A DNA stretch of 64,000 bases from Acinetobacter oleivorans DR1 (lineage in GTDB: Bacteria; Pseudomonadota; Gammaproteobacteria; Pseudomonadales; Moraxellaceae). Shown here one piece after another: positions 9,167 to 17,778 of this stretch; positions within the stretch are counted from its first letter, which is position 1, and each line of letters begins with the position of its first letter. The stretch is taken from positions 186,001 to 250,000 of the forward strand of contig NC_014259.1 of assembly GCF_000196795.1 (NCBI RefSeq). Reading direction: 5' to 3'. The position numbers and the translations under genes were made by a program. The notes under the pieces were generated by a model, which was given only the letters and a program-made list of their open reading frames with translations, ran no database searches and was not told where the DNA came from.

Positions 9167-9817
9167 ATGAATATTTTAATCGTTGATGATCATCCTTTGT
9201 TTCGTCATGCTTTAATTCAAGCAGTACGTTATAGCCTGCCACAGGCACAAATTCATGAAACAGCTTCGGTTGATGAGTTTTATGAGCGTTTGGAAAATGG
9301 GGCAGAACCTGATCTAGTATTACTCGATTTAAATTTACCGGGTGCTTCAGGCTTTTCTGCTCTAGTCTATGTACGAGCACAGTATCCAGCTATTCCAATT
9401 ATTGTGGTTTCTGCACATGAAGAAACTTCAATTATTCAGCGTGCGATTGCACATGGCGCGATGGGTTATATTCCTAAATCTGCTCATCCAAGTCATATTG
9501 GTGAAGCGATTCGTCAAGTTTTAGAGGGTGAAATCTGGTTACCACCTAATTTGCCACCTAACCTTAATCTTGATCCGAGAGCGGCAGATGAAACTGCTTT
9601 AGCTGAACGTATTCAATCTTTAACACCACAGCAATTCCGTGTTTTGATGATGGTTGCGGAAGGTTTGCTTAATAAACAGATTGCTTATGAACTTGATGTG
9701 TCAGAAGCAACGATTAAAGCGCATGTGACAGCAATCTTTAGAAAATTAGGTGTGCAAAACCGTACACAAGCCGTATTGGCAATTAGTGCACTCAATATTG
9801 AAGATAAGAAAATCTAA
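9167..9817 (+). CDS. crbR: LuxR/NarL-type response regulator, CrbR-like
   Basis: A 216-residue two-domain regulator. The receiver domain (residues 1-120) has acidic residues D7/D8, phospho-acceptor D54 in LVLLDLNLPGA, S82 and K104. The C-terminal GerE-type helix-turn-helix spans about residues 150-210 (LTPQQFRVLMMVAEGLLNKQIAYELDVSEATIKAHVTAIFRKLGV, given here only as a landmark at nt 9617-9750). It sits in the acetate block near a hybrid kinase with a fused transporter domain, the arrangement known for CrbS/CrbR control of acs and actP. The symbol is assigned by that context and similarity; a direct test of homology was not possible. Confidence 0.8.
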   Translation: MNILIVDDHPLFRHALIQAVRYSLPQAQIHETASVDEFYERLENGAEPDLVLLDLNLPGASGFSALVYVRAQYPAIPIIVVSAHEETSIIQRAIAHGAMGYIPKSAHPSHIGEAIRQVLEGEIWLPPNLPPNLNLDPRAADETALAERIQSLTPQQFRVLMMVAEGLLNKQIAYELDVSEATIKAHVTAIFRKLGVQNRTQAVLAISALNIEDKKI

Positions 9818-9821
9818 AAAT

Positions 9822-9849
9822 AAAAAAGACCTCAGTTGAGGTCTTTTTT
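9822..9849. terminator. Bidirectional terminator
   Basis: GACCTCAGTTGAGGTC (9828-9843) is a perfect inverted repeat flanked by six As and six Ts. It serves the response regulator gene and the convergent unknown gene. Confidence 0.9.
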
Positions 9850-9860
9850 ATGTGTGTCAC

Positions 9861-10628
9861 TTAAGCAAGGCAATCTTGCTTTGGTGTCAGGCTATCGCAG
9901 TACAAAGGATTGAGTGCACATTGCAAATCATCAATTTGATCTTGAGTGACATAACCTTTCATTTTTAAATATTCAGCCACGCGGTCATCACGCAAGCTTA
10001 AAAACGCTGCATCATAAACACCTAAATCTACAAAAAGTGCAGCTGTTTCTAAGCTATTGAAGCGATCAAGGAAAATATCATTGCCATACATTAAGAAGAT
10101 ATGGTCGAGTTTTGCTTTTTCATCGACATGTAGTCGTTCAGCAAGTTGATCTGGGTGAGTTTTAATAAAGAGTAAGTCAGAGAGCTCATCAAATTGAGTC
10201 ATATCTAGCTGATTTTCGCCAAGTTTGACATGACCAAGCCAAGCTTTGAAAACAAGTACAGCTCCACCGCGAAGTAACATGCTCCAAATTTGATGACGTG
10301 TATCGTGATCAAGATTTTCACTTTCAGCGCTAAGCACTTTTAAGAAGTTTTCTTCTTGTTGTGCCAATTTATCAAATAAGCCTAATCCTTGAGGATGATA
10401 AGCCGCAGGTGCAAATACATCAAAATTTAGATCATGAAATACATTAAGCGCGAGTGGGACTGCACTTTGATAAATCGTATTTAACGCTTTGATATGGGCT
10501 TCATTGAGTTTGCTGTTGGGAAAAATACTTTGCCAATCTAGTTCAGGAAGTAAAGCATTGGCACTGTATTGACGATAAAACTGTTGAGATGAGAGTTGGT
10601 TTTGTGGGCTATTATCAGAAATGTTCAT
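9861..10628 (-). CDS. Conserved protein of unknown function, possible CrbR target
   Basis: A 255-residue soluble protein, mostly helical by composition, acidic, with no signal peptide or membrane segment. I recognise no domain. Three Cys residues cluster near the C-terminus (LQCALNPLYCDSLTPKQDC). The ATG at 10628 is chosen because AAAGGA precedes it by about eight bases; an upstream in-frame ATG six codons earlier overlaps that site. A perfect 18-bp palindrome matching those upstream of acs and actP lies 123 bases before the start. The gene lies between the two genes of a two-component system. That suggests a role in acetate metabolism or in signalling by this system, which is inference only. 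Confidence 0.75.
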   Translation of the reverse strand: MNISDNSPQNQLSSQQFYRQYSANALLPELDWQSIFPNSKLNEAHIKALNTIYQSAVPLALNVFHDLNFDVFAPAAYHPQGLGLFDKLAQQEENFLKVLSAESENLDHDTRHQIWSMLLRGGAVLVFKAWLGHVKLGENQLDMTQFDELSDLLFIKTHPDQLAERLHVDEKAKLDHIFLMYGNDIFLDRFNSLETAALFVDLGVYDAAFLSLRDDRVAEYLKMKGYVTQDQIDDLQCALNPLYCDSLTPKQDCLA

Positions 10629-10750
10629 GGCAATTGTCCTTTGCATTAATTCGTGAGCAGGGGTGCTTAATATAGAAATCGGTTAAAAAATGGTTATACA
10701 TTCATCAAATGCGTTTGGAATAGTTATGTGTCATCAAGAATGCAAGTAGA

Positions 10751-10768
10751 ATACGACTAAAGTCGTAT
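10751..10768 (-). promoter_or_regulatory. Perfect palindrome, putative CrbR-type operator
   Basis: ATACGACTAAAGTCGTAT has perfect 8-bp arms around AA. It is the most symmetric of three related sites in the window (the others are 3616-3633 and 14589-14606). It lies 123 bases upstream of the unknown gene ending at 10628. The rest of the 390-base gap up to 11018 shows only the crbS terminator. Confidence 0.6.
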
Positions 10769-10971
10769 ATGGTGGTTCGAGTTAGATAATATTTTTTAAA
10801 AACAAATATTTATTAAATTGTAACTAAGTATACAAGTGTTCACTTACAAAAAAGATGGGCTTTGCCATAGAAAAAGGGCTGTTGGAAAGTTTAGCCAATT
10901 ATTTAATCAACAAAAGTAGACTTTTTGAGCAGTTCTGCCTATTGGCTTAAATTAAACCTATAACTTTTGCC

Positions 10972-11010
10972 AAAAAAATCTCTCCCAAACTTATAAAAAG
11001 CTTGGGAGAG
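10972..11010 (-). terminator. Terminator of the crbS-like gene
   Basis: CTCTCCCAA/TTGGGAGAG arms (10980-11010) are separated by a 13-base loop. On the minus strand a T-run follows (complement of the seven As at 10972-10978). It lies directly after the hybrid kinase stop codon. Confidence 0.88.
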
Positions 11011-11018
11011 GAAAATGT

Positions 11019-14000
11019 TTAATCTGCCGCGCTGGCAATTTTAAGTCCCGATAGCCATGCTCTTAGAGAGGCTGGTTTAAGCGGTTTTTTGAGTAAAACG
11101 ATATTCAGTTCTTTCAATTGTTGAGGTAATTCTGGATGCGAGTCCGCTGTAATTAAAGCAACCGGAACGTCATGCTGTCGATTTTGCATAATAAAATCGA
11201 CACCGAGTTGGTTGTTATTTAAATGCTGATCGATAAGCCAGACCTGAATATTCTCTTTTTGAATAATCTCAAGTGCTTGTTCTGGTTCAGTGGCTTTAAA
11301 AACCTCATAACCCCATCGACCTAATAAGCTACTCATTCCTTCTAAAATAGTTTCATCATTGTCTAAACATAAAATCCGGTAGGCTTTAGTTTTTAAAGGC
11401 ACTGCCTGTACGGTTGGAGTTATTACTTTTGGCGCTTCTACAACTGGAACCTCAATCATAAAGCAGGAGCCTTTATTGAGTTGAGAGTAGACATGAACAG
11501 GGTAATTCAACAAACCTGTCATACGCTGCACAATTGCGAGACCCAAGCCTAGGCCTTGCTCACCCCACGGTGATAAATGCCCACAGCGTTCGAATTCTTG
11601 AAACAGTTTAATACGTTGTTCTTCGGCAATACCGGGGCCTGTATCCCAAACACCAATACGAATATGGTCAGGTTTTTGAGCCGAACGTAGAACACCGACA
11701 ATCACTCGGCCTTTGGCAGTATAACGCAGTGCATTACTCACAAAGTTTTGAATAATACGTCGTATCCATTGTGGATCTGTGTCAATCCAGAATGATACAT
11801 CGTGAACTTTGAGTGAAATATTTCGCTGAGCAGCAATCGATTTAAACTGTAGTTCAAGATCACTGAGTAAATCATGCAACGGATAAGGCTGTCTTTTTGG
11901 CTGTATGCTACCGCCTTCTAAACGGGCAATATCGAGTAGGGCAGAGAGCATACTTTCTGCGCCATACAGGGCGCGGTCAAGCTGTTGCAAAGTTTGGCGA
12001 TCTTCTTCAGTTGCGATGCTTTGTTCAAGAACGGTACTAAAGAGACGAGCCGCATGCATAGGTTGTAATAAATCATGACTTGCCGCTGCTATAAATCGGC
12101 TTTTTGACATATTTGCCATATCGGCTTGTTCGCGTGCAAGCTGTTGCTCGGTTAAAGCACCAGCAAGTTGTTGGGTTCGGTCTTTTACGCGCGCTTCAAG
12201 TATTGCCTCATTTGCACGGAAAGCGGTAATGTCGGCGAATGTTGTAACAAAGCCTCCACCTGAAATAGGATTACCACGCATTTGAATAACGCGTCCGTCT
12301 TTACGGATTCGTTCAAATTCATGTGCACTTCCGACTTTCATCCAGTGTAAGCGTTTACGAACATGTTCTTCGACTGAACCAGGGCCGCATTCGCCGCGTT
12401 CAGCGTTATAACGAATCAAATCGGCAATTGGACAACCCACATAAACTAAGTCTTTCGGGTAGCCAAATAGTTTTAAATATTGGTTATTCCAAGCCACCAA
12501 ACACATATTTTTATCAACCACACTTACCCCTTGAGTCATGTGGTCAATCATGGTCATGAGCAAGTTTTGATTGAAACGTTGCCATTGTGAGGCTTGGTCT
12601 AAAATATTAGCAACTTGCCCTAATGCAAGACCATTATTGATCATTGCTGTAGTGAGCAAAGTACGGGCAGAGGCTGCGCCGATAATGCCAGCTAGATATT
12701 GTTCGGTAAAACGCCACCACATGCCATTGGCGATACTATTGGGGTTGAGCGTGAGATGATTTTGCTCACAAAAGTTCTCGAATGCTTGTGTTGTTGGTTG
12801 CTCACCCGTAATTCTTTTAGCAAGAGCGAATAGGTCACCTACTTTTAAACGTGCAGCATCGTGCGGTAAATAAGTTAAATCAGTAGATGTATGCGGTGAT
12901 GGCAATGGTTTGGTTTCATAGTAGAAAAAGCTTTCTGCCTGAATTTGTTCTGCCACACTTGGGCGGTAAAGTTTAGAAATCCAAATATATAAAACAATAT
13001 TTAAACCAAGCGACCAGATTACACCGTGTGTAAGTGGCGCAAATGATTCAAAACCAAAAAGTGACTCTGGTCTTAAGGCGTTAATTCCAAAAGGGCCAAA
13101 AAGCAAAATACTTTGGGCAGTTTCCTGATAGGCCTCTGGCAAGCTACGTAAAATCGTTGGAAATAGTAATGTGTAACTCCACATCAAAAATCCAATAATG
13201 AGGCCAGCATAGACACCTTGACGGCTTCCGCCTCGCCAATACAAGCCTCCAATAAGCGCAGGTGCAAACTGGGCAACAGCACTAAACGCCAATAAACCAA
13301 ATACTGAAAGCTGGTTAATATCATTAAAGAAATGGAAGAATAAAAAGCCAAGTAGCATCACCGCGACAATACTAATACGACGGCTGAATTTAAGAACTTT
13401 AGGTAAATGTTTATCGTGACGTGATAGCAACTTAAAACGCCAGAGTGCGGGCATAATCAAGTCGTTACTGAGCATGATAGATAGGGCAACAGATGAAACC
13501 AGCAACATGCCTGTTGATGCAGAGAACCCACCTAAAAAGGCCAGTAAAGCCAACCATTCTTGGTTATAACTCAGGGGCAATGAGAGTACTGCAACATCAG
13601 GTACAGTTAAGAACTTCGGTGCAGCATGTAATGCCCAACTTGCGATCGGAATAATGGCTAAAATCGTTAAAATCAGATAAACCGCAAACCATTTACGTGC
13701 ACCGCGAATATGTTTTTCATCTCGTAATTCGACAACCGCGACATGAAACTGGCGTGGTAGGCAGATAATTGCCAAACCTGCTAATAAGGTCTGAATCCAG
13801 AAAGTTTCAGGCACGCCAAACAACTGAACTTCTTGAAAGGTTTGGTTCACATCTGATGTGACTTGGACAAGGTTCGCTGGTGTTTCAAAAATAAAAAATA
13901 AAGCAACGCAAATCAGCGCGAATAATTTTACAAAAGATTCAAATGCCACAGCTAACATGAGGCCGCCATGTTGCTCGGTATTGGCAATTTGCCTTGTACC

Positions 14001-14516
14001 AAAAATCATGGCCAAAATGGCTAGTACACTGGTTAAAAGCAAAACACTATTGGTGGTTGTATGGATATGAGCATTCTGTTCCATAATGACAGAAGTACTT
14101 AAAGCAATCGCACGTAACTGTAAGGCTAGATAGGGAATAATTGCGATTACAGCCAAAATGGTGACCAGTGATGCCAACACCCCACTTTTCCCATAACGCG
14201 CCGCAACAAAGTCAGCAATTGAGGAAATTGCGTGGTGCTGGCGTACCCGACCTAAACGTCGCCAAATGTCATAGCCAAACCAGACAAATAAGAGAGGGCC
14301 TAAGTAAATAGGCAAGAAAATGACGCCTTCTCGAACAGCTGCTCCAGTCGCGCCGTAAAATGTCCATGATGAACAGTAAACGCCTAACGTTAAGCTGAAC
14401 AAGAACATGCGGCCACGTGTACTCAGACGGCTGGCATGCTTTTCACCAAAAAAAGCACAAATAAATAAGAGTGCTATATAAAGGGTGAGTACCCCAATAA
14501 TCAGCCAGCTGTTCAT
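11019..14516 (-). CDS. crbS: Transporter-fused hybrid histidine kinase, CrbS-like
   Basis: A protein of 1165 residues. Residues 1 to about 500 are a sodium/solute symporter-like (SLC5) membrane domain with about 13 helices. A STAC-like linker, a PAS domain (near 650-770), a coiled coil, a HisKA domain with phospho-His814 in AASHDLLQPM, and a HATPase domain (VSNALRY, DTGPGIAEE, GLGLGLAIVQ) follow. A receiver domain ends the protein, with Asp1096 in WLIDQHL. This order is that of CrbS, which controls acetate use. Its likely partner is the response regulator at 9167-9817, separated from it by one gene. ATG 14516 was chosen; a GTG nine bases upstream is an alternative. Confidence 0.88.
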   Translation of the reverse strand: MNSWLIIGVLTLYIALLFICAFFGEKHASRLSTRGRMFLFSLTLGVYCSSWTFYGATGAAVREGVIFLPIYLGPLLFVWFGYDIWRRLGRVRQHHAISSIADFVAARYGKSGVLASLVTILAVIAIIPYLALQLRAIALSTSVIMEQNAHIHTTTNSVLLLTSVLAILAMIFGTRQIANTEQHGGLMLAVAFESFVKLFALICVALFFIFETPANLVQVTSDVNQTFQEVQLFGVPETFWIQTLLAGLAIICLPRQFHVAVVELRDEKHIRGARKWFAVYLILTILAIIPIASWALHAAPKFLTVPDVAVLSLPLSYNQEWLALLAFLGGFSASTGMLLVSSVALSIMLSNDLIMPALWRFKLLSRHDKHLPKVLKFSRRISIVAVMLLGFLFFHFFNDINQLSVFGLLAFSAVAQFAPALIGGLYWRGGSRQGVYAGLIIGFLMWSYTLLFPTILRSLPEAYQETAQSILLFGPFGINALRPESLFGFESFAPLTHGVIWSLGLNIVLYIWISKLYRPSVAEQIQAESFFYYETKPLPSPHTSTDLTYLPHDAARLKVGDLFALAKRITGEQPTTQAFENFCEQNHLTLNPNSIANGMWWRFTEQYLAGIIGAASARTLLTTAMINNGLALGQVANILDQASQWQRFNQNLLMTMIDHMTQGVSVVDKNMCLVAWNNQYLKLFGYPKDLVYVGCPIADLIRYNAERGECGPGSVEEHVRKRLHWMKVGSAHEFERIRKDGRVIQMRGNPISGGGFVTTFADITAFRANEAILEARVKDRTQQLAGALTEQQLAREQADMANMSKSRFIAAASHDLLQPMHAARLFSTVLEQSIATEEDRQTLQQLDRALYGAESMLSALLDIARLEGGSIQPKRQPYPLHDLLSDLELQFKSIAAQRNISLKVHDVSFWIDTDPQWIRRIIQNFVSNALRYTAKGRVIVGVLRSAQKPDHIRIGVWDTGPGIAEEQRIKLFQEFERCGHLSPWGEQGLGLGLAIVQRMTGLLNYPVHVYSQLNKGSCFMIEVPVVEAPKVITPTVQAVPLKTKAYRILCLDNDETILEGMSSLLGRWGYEVFKATEPEQALEIIQKENIQVWLIDQHLNNNQLGVDFIMQNRQHDVPVALITADSHPELPQQLKELNIVLLKKPLKPASLRAWLSGLKIASAAD

Positions 14517-14588
14517 ATGACTCACATGATTAAAACCTTGTGCCTATCATACCCCAAGCAGAAACAAAGCTATAAATTGATTAAATTT

Positions 14589-14606
14589 TAACGACCAAAG
14601 TCTAAG
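14589..14606 (+). promoter_or_regulatory. Putative CrbR-type operator upstream of DUF485-actP
   Basis: TAACGACCAAAGTCTAAG shares the core GACCAAAGTC exactly with the acs site, but the right arm is degenerate. It lies 92 bases upstream of the DUF485 start, a spacing close to that at acs. The site falls in the divergent gap between crbS and the actP operon. Confidence 0.55.
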
Positions 14607-14697
14607 TTACGAATTACACGTAATTTTGCTAACTTTAATCCTGAGAAACTACTATTAAAAAGTGGCCAAGGCTGGGCACAGGGCAAGGAGTTTGGTT

Positions 14698-15030
14698 ATG
14701 GATCAGAACCAAGTAGAACAGATTCTACGCAATCCAAAGTTTCAAAAGATGGTCAAGAAAAAAAGTACATTAAGTTGGACACTCACAATCATCATGTTAG
14801 TTCTTTATGTGGGTTTTATGCTGCTTGTTGGCTACAACAAAGAATTTTTGATGAGTTCATTTAGTGGTGGTGTAACGACATGGGGAATCCCACTAGGTTT
14901 AGGAATTATCGTTTTATCTTTCCTATTGTGTGGTGTGTATTCTTTTATCGCGAATAATACCCTTGACCAGTTGAGTGAAGAAGCGTTGAAGGAAGTTGAA
15001 GCCATCACGCATGAGAAAGGACTACACTAA
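14698..15030 (+). CDS. DUF485 membrane protein, ActP partner
   Basis: A 110-residue protein of the YjcH/DUF485 family with two membrane helices (about residues 25-48 and 62-85) between charged ends. DUF485 proteins are routinely encoded just before actP and are thought to assist the symporter, but the mechanism is unknown. The ATG at 14698 follows AAGGAG at ideal spacing; an in-frame ATG 36 bases upstream lacks such a site. The stop is separated from the actP start by a single base, so the two are coupled. Confidence 0.9.
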   Translation: MDQNQVEQILRNPKFQKMVKKKSTLSWTLTIIMLVLYVGFMLLVGYNKEFLMSSFSGGVTTWGIPLGLGIIVLSFLLCGVYSFIANNTLDQLSEEALKEVEAITHEKGLH

Positions 15031-15031
15031 T

Positions 15032-16747
15032 ATGAAATGGAATTCATTAAAAGCGAAAGCCTTATTGGCAGCAGCATCGCTATATTCAACAGTGGCTATG
15101 GCAAGTCCAGATCTGGGTGAAGCTGAACAACAAGCAACCAACTGGCATGCTATTATTATGTTTGTCATTTTTGTTGGTTTCACTTTGTTTATTACGAAGT
15201 GGGCTGCGAAGCAAACCCAATCGACACAAGATTTCTATACAGCAGGTGGTGGAATCAGCGGTTTCCAGAATGGTCTGGCAATTGCGGGTGACTATATGTC
15301 TGCTGCATCTTTCCTTGGTATTTCTGCACTTGTGTTTAGTTCAGGCTTTGATGGCTTGCTTTACTCGCTTGGGTTTATGGTAGGTTGGCCAATCGTTTTA
15401 TTCTTGGTTGCAGAACGTTTGCGTAACCTAGGTAAATATAACCTTTCAGATGTGGTTTCATTCCGTCTTGAAGAGAAACCAGTACGTACTTTAGCTGCAG
15501 TCAGTTCACTTGTTGTAGTGGCATTCTATTTGATTGCTCAAATGGTAGGTGCGGGTCAGCTCATCAAATTACTATTTGGTTTGAACTACAATATCGCTGT
15601 TGTCATCGTTGGTTTATTGATGATGGCATACGTAATCTTTGGTGGCATGTTGGCAACAACATGGGTACAAATTATTAAAGCGGTCATGTTACTCAGTGGT
15701 GCAACCTTCATGGCATTCATGGTGATGAAAGCGGTTGGTTTTAGCTTCAGCAACATGTTTAGCCAATCAATTGAAGTATTCAGTAAAGTACACGACATCA
15801 GTTTGGCCGATGCTTCAAAAATTATGGGGCCGGGTAAACTTGCGGCAAATCCAATTGATGCCTTGTCTCTAGGTTTGGCGTTGATGTTTGGTACAGCAGG
15901 TCTTCCACACATCCTGATGCGTTTCTTCACTGTAAAAGATGCAAAAGAAGCACGTAAATCGGTTGTGGTTGCAACAGGTTTTATTGGTTACTTCTATCTT
16001 TTAACTTTCATTATTGGTTTCGGTGCGATCCTTTTCGTATCAAACAATCCGCAATTCCTTGATGTTGCGAAAATGGCAGTAACAGGCAAACTTGAGCTTG
16101 TTGGTGGTAACAATATGGCAGCCGTGCATTTAAGTGACGCTTTAGGCGGTGACTTATTCATGGGCTTCATTTCAGCAGTAGCGTTCGCAACGATTCTTGC
16201 TGTTGTTGCTGGTTTAACACTTTCAGGTGCATCTGCAATCTCTCATGACTTATACGCTAACGTATTCAAGAAAGGTCAAACGACGCCTGCTTCTGAACTT
16301 CGTATGTCAAAAATTGCGACATTGGGCTTAGCAATCTTCGCCATGGTTTTGGGTATCTTGTTTGAGAAGCAAAACGTAGCATTCATGGTTGGTTTAGCGT
16401 TCTCTGTAGCTTGTTGTGCAAACTTCCCGATTCTTGTTCTTTCAATGTTCTGGAAAGGCTTAACGACTCGTGGAGCGGTTATTGGTGGTGTTGTTGGTCT
16501 TGTAACAGCAGTAGTACTTATTGTTCTTTCTAAAGCAGTTTGGGTAGATACTTTAAAAATCTCTGATACACCAATCAACCCGTTCAATGGTCCGGCATTA
16601 TTTGCGATGCCATTGTCATTCCTTTGCTGTTGGTTCTTCTCGGTAACTGACAACTCTGCACGTGCTAAAAAAGAGCGCGCTGCTTTCGATGCTCAATATG
16701 TTCGTTCAATGACAGGTATTGGTGCATCTGGTGCATCGGATCACTAA
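15032..16747 (+). CDS. actP: Cation/acetate symporter
   Basis: A sodium:solute symporter (SLC5 fold) of 571 residues with a cleavable-looking N-terminal signal (AALLAAASLYSTVAMASP) followed by about 13 membrane helices. Family marks include TQDFYTAGGGISGFQNGLAIAGDYMSAASFLG (residues near 65-95, a landmark only) and the substrate-site region MFGTAGLPHILMRFF. It imports acetate and related short monocarboxylates for Acs. The ATG at 15032 follows AAAGGA inside the end of the DUF485 gene. The site at 14589-14606 suggests shared control with acs. Confidence 0.95.
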   Translation: MKWNSLKAKALLAAASLYSTVAMASPDLGEAEQQATNWHAIIMFVIFVGFTLFITKWAAKQTQSTQDFYTAGGGISGFQNGLAIAGDYMSAASFLGISALVFSSGFDGLLYSLGFMVGWPIVLFLVAERLRNLGKYNLSDVVSFRLEEKPVRTLAAVSSLVVVAFYLIAQMVGAGQLIKLLFGLNYNIAVVIVGLLMMAYVIFGGMLATTWVQIIKAVMLLSGATFMAFMVMKAVGFSFSNMFSQSIEVFSKVHDISLADASKIMGPGKLAANPIDALSLGLALMFGTAGLPHILMRFFTVKDAKEARKSVVVATGFIGYFYLLTFIIGFGAILFVSNNPQFLDVAKMAVTGKLELVGGNNMAAVHLSDALGGDLFMGFISAVAFATILAVVAGLTLSGASAISHDLYANVFKKGQTTPASELRMSKIATLGLAIFAMVLGILFEKQNVAFMVGLAFSVACCANFPILVLSMFWKGLTTRGAVIGGVVGLVTAVVLIVLSKAVWVDTLKISDTPINPFNGPALFAMPLSFLCCWFFSVTDNSARAKKERAAFDAQYVRSMTGIGASGASDH

Positions 16748-16772
16748 GACTAATATTATTAGCTCATTCTTT

Positions 16773-16797
16773 AAAAAGCCCTACGGGGCTTTTTTTA
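16773..16797 (+). terminator. Terminator after actP
   Basis: AGCCC/GGGCT stem with a short loop (16777-16790), then seven Ts. An A-run precedes it. Confidence 0.85.
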
Positions 16798-16918
16798 TAC
16801 TTATTTTATTTCCAATCCAGAGTTTAGATATTAATAAAGAACAACTTGTTTGCCTGATTTTGTGTACAGTATTATTTGTTAAATCTCAAAAAAGCATAAT
16901 GAAACAAGGAAAATAATA

Positions 16919-17611
16919 ATGCGATCTATTATTGAGTTTTGGGCAAGTTTTCGCTTACTGCCTTCCGCATGGCTGTTGCTCGTTCAATTTATTCTGTTGA
17001 TTTTAGCCATGCTGACATTTGATAGTTTGCCTTACCGGACTTTAACCTGGTCATTAGGCGTTCTTGCTTTATTATTGATTGCCAAAGTTATTCGTCAGAC
17101 CCCGATGTTTACTTTTTTAGGCTTAACATTTGTGAGCGGTGCAATTCTGTCATCAGTACTGATTGTGTTGGGATATAGCAATTTATATATTCAGTTATTT
17201 GCCCATAGCTGTGAAGCTCTGGCCTATTTTTCGGCAGCTTATGGTTTATTTCGTTATATGTTCGCTGACCGATATTTAACAAGAGATGAACTATTTGCGG
17301 CAGCAGCAGTCTTTACACTGATTGCATGGGGTTTTGCATTTTTATATAACATTTGTCAGCTTATTTTCCCTTATAGCTTTCAAAATCCAAATAACCCCCA
17401 TGCTTTCCAAACTTGGCTAGATTTACTTTTTTTAAGTTTTAGCTTGCAGTCGGCTACAGGCTTATCCGACCTCATGCCAATCACTCCACCAGCGCGCGTT
17501 TTAGCCATGCTGCAAATGTTCTGTGGAGTCATGTATTTAGCTTTAATCGTCACCCGTCTAATTGCTTTACAATATATTACCCACCTCCCTAAAAAAAATT
17601 CAGATAAATAA
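16919..17611 (+). CDS. Two-pore-helix ion-channel-like membrane protein
   Basis: A 230-residue membrane protein with about six hydrophobic segments. The last part (residues 165-220) looks like the Ion_trans_2 pore module: a short hydrophobic pore helix (LLFLSFSLQSATG), a filter-like turn LSDLMP, then a final transmembrane helix. The expected potassium filter TxGxG(D) is degenerate (ATGLSD), so ion selectivity is doubtful. AAGGA precedes the ATG. It stands alone between actP and the BCCT transporter. Confidence 0.7.
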   Translation: MRSIIEFWASFRLLPSAWLLLVQFILLILAMLTFDSLPYRTLTWSLGVLALLLIAKVIRQTPMFTFLGLTFVSGAILSSVLIVLGYSNLYIQLFAHSCEALAYFSAAYGLFRYMFADRYLTRDELFAAAAVFTLIAWGFAFLYNICQLIFPYSFQNPNNPHAFQTWLDLLFLSFSLQSATGLSDLMPITPPARVLAMLQMFCGVMYLALIVTRLIALQYITHLPKKNSDK

Positions 17612-17778
17612 TGGATGAGGTGTTTTAATTTATTTACACCTTTGTAACTGCAATATTCTTTAAGTTTATTTAGAGTGTTATCGGCTTTCTCTATTGAAAG
17701 CCCTAGCTTTGTTCATTCTATGAATATCTTATTGGCATTTAAGCCTGTCACTCGTCATTAAAATAACATGGAGGATTT

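Noticed and set aside
16719..16916. 65-codon ORF after actP
   Set aside because: It overlaps the end of actP and runs through the actP terminator; no ribosome site.
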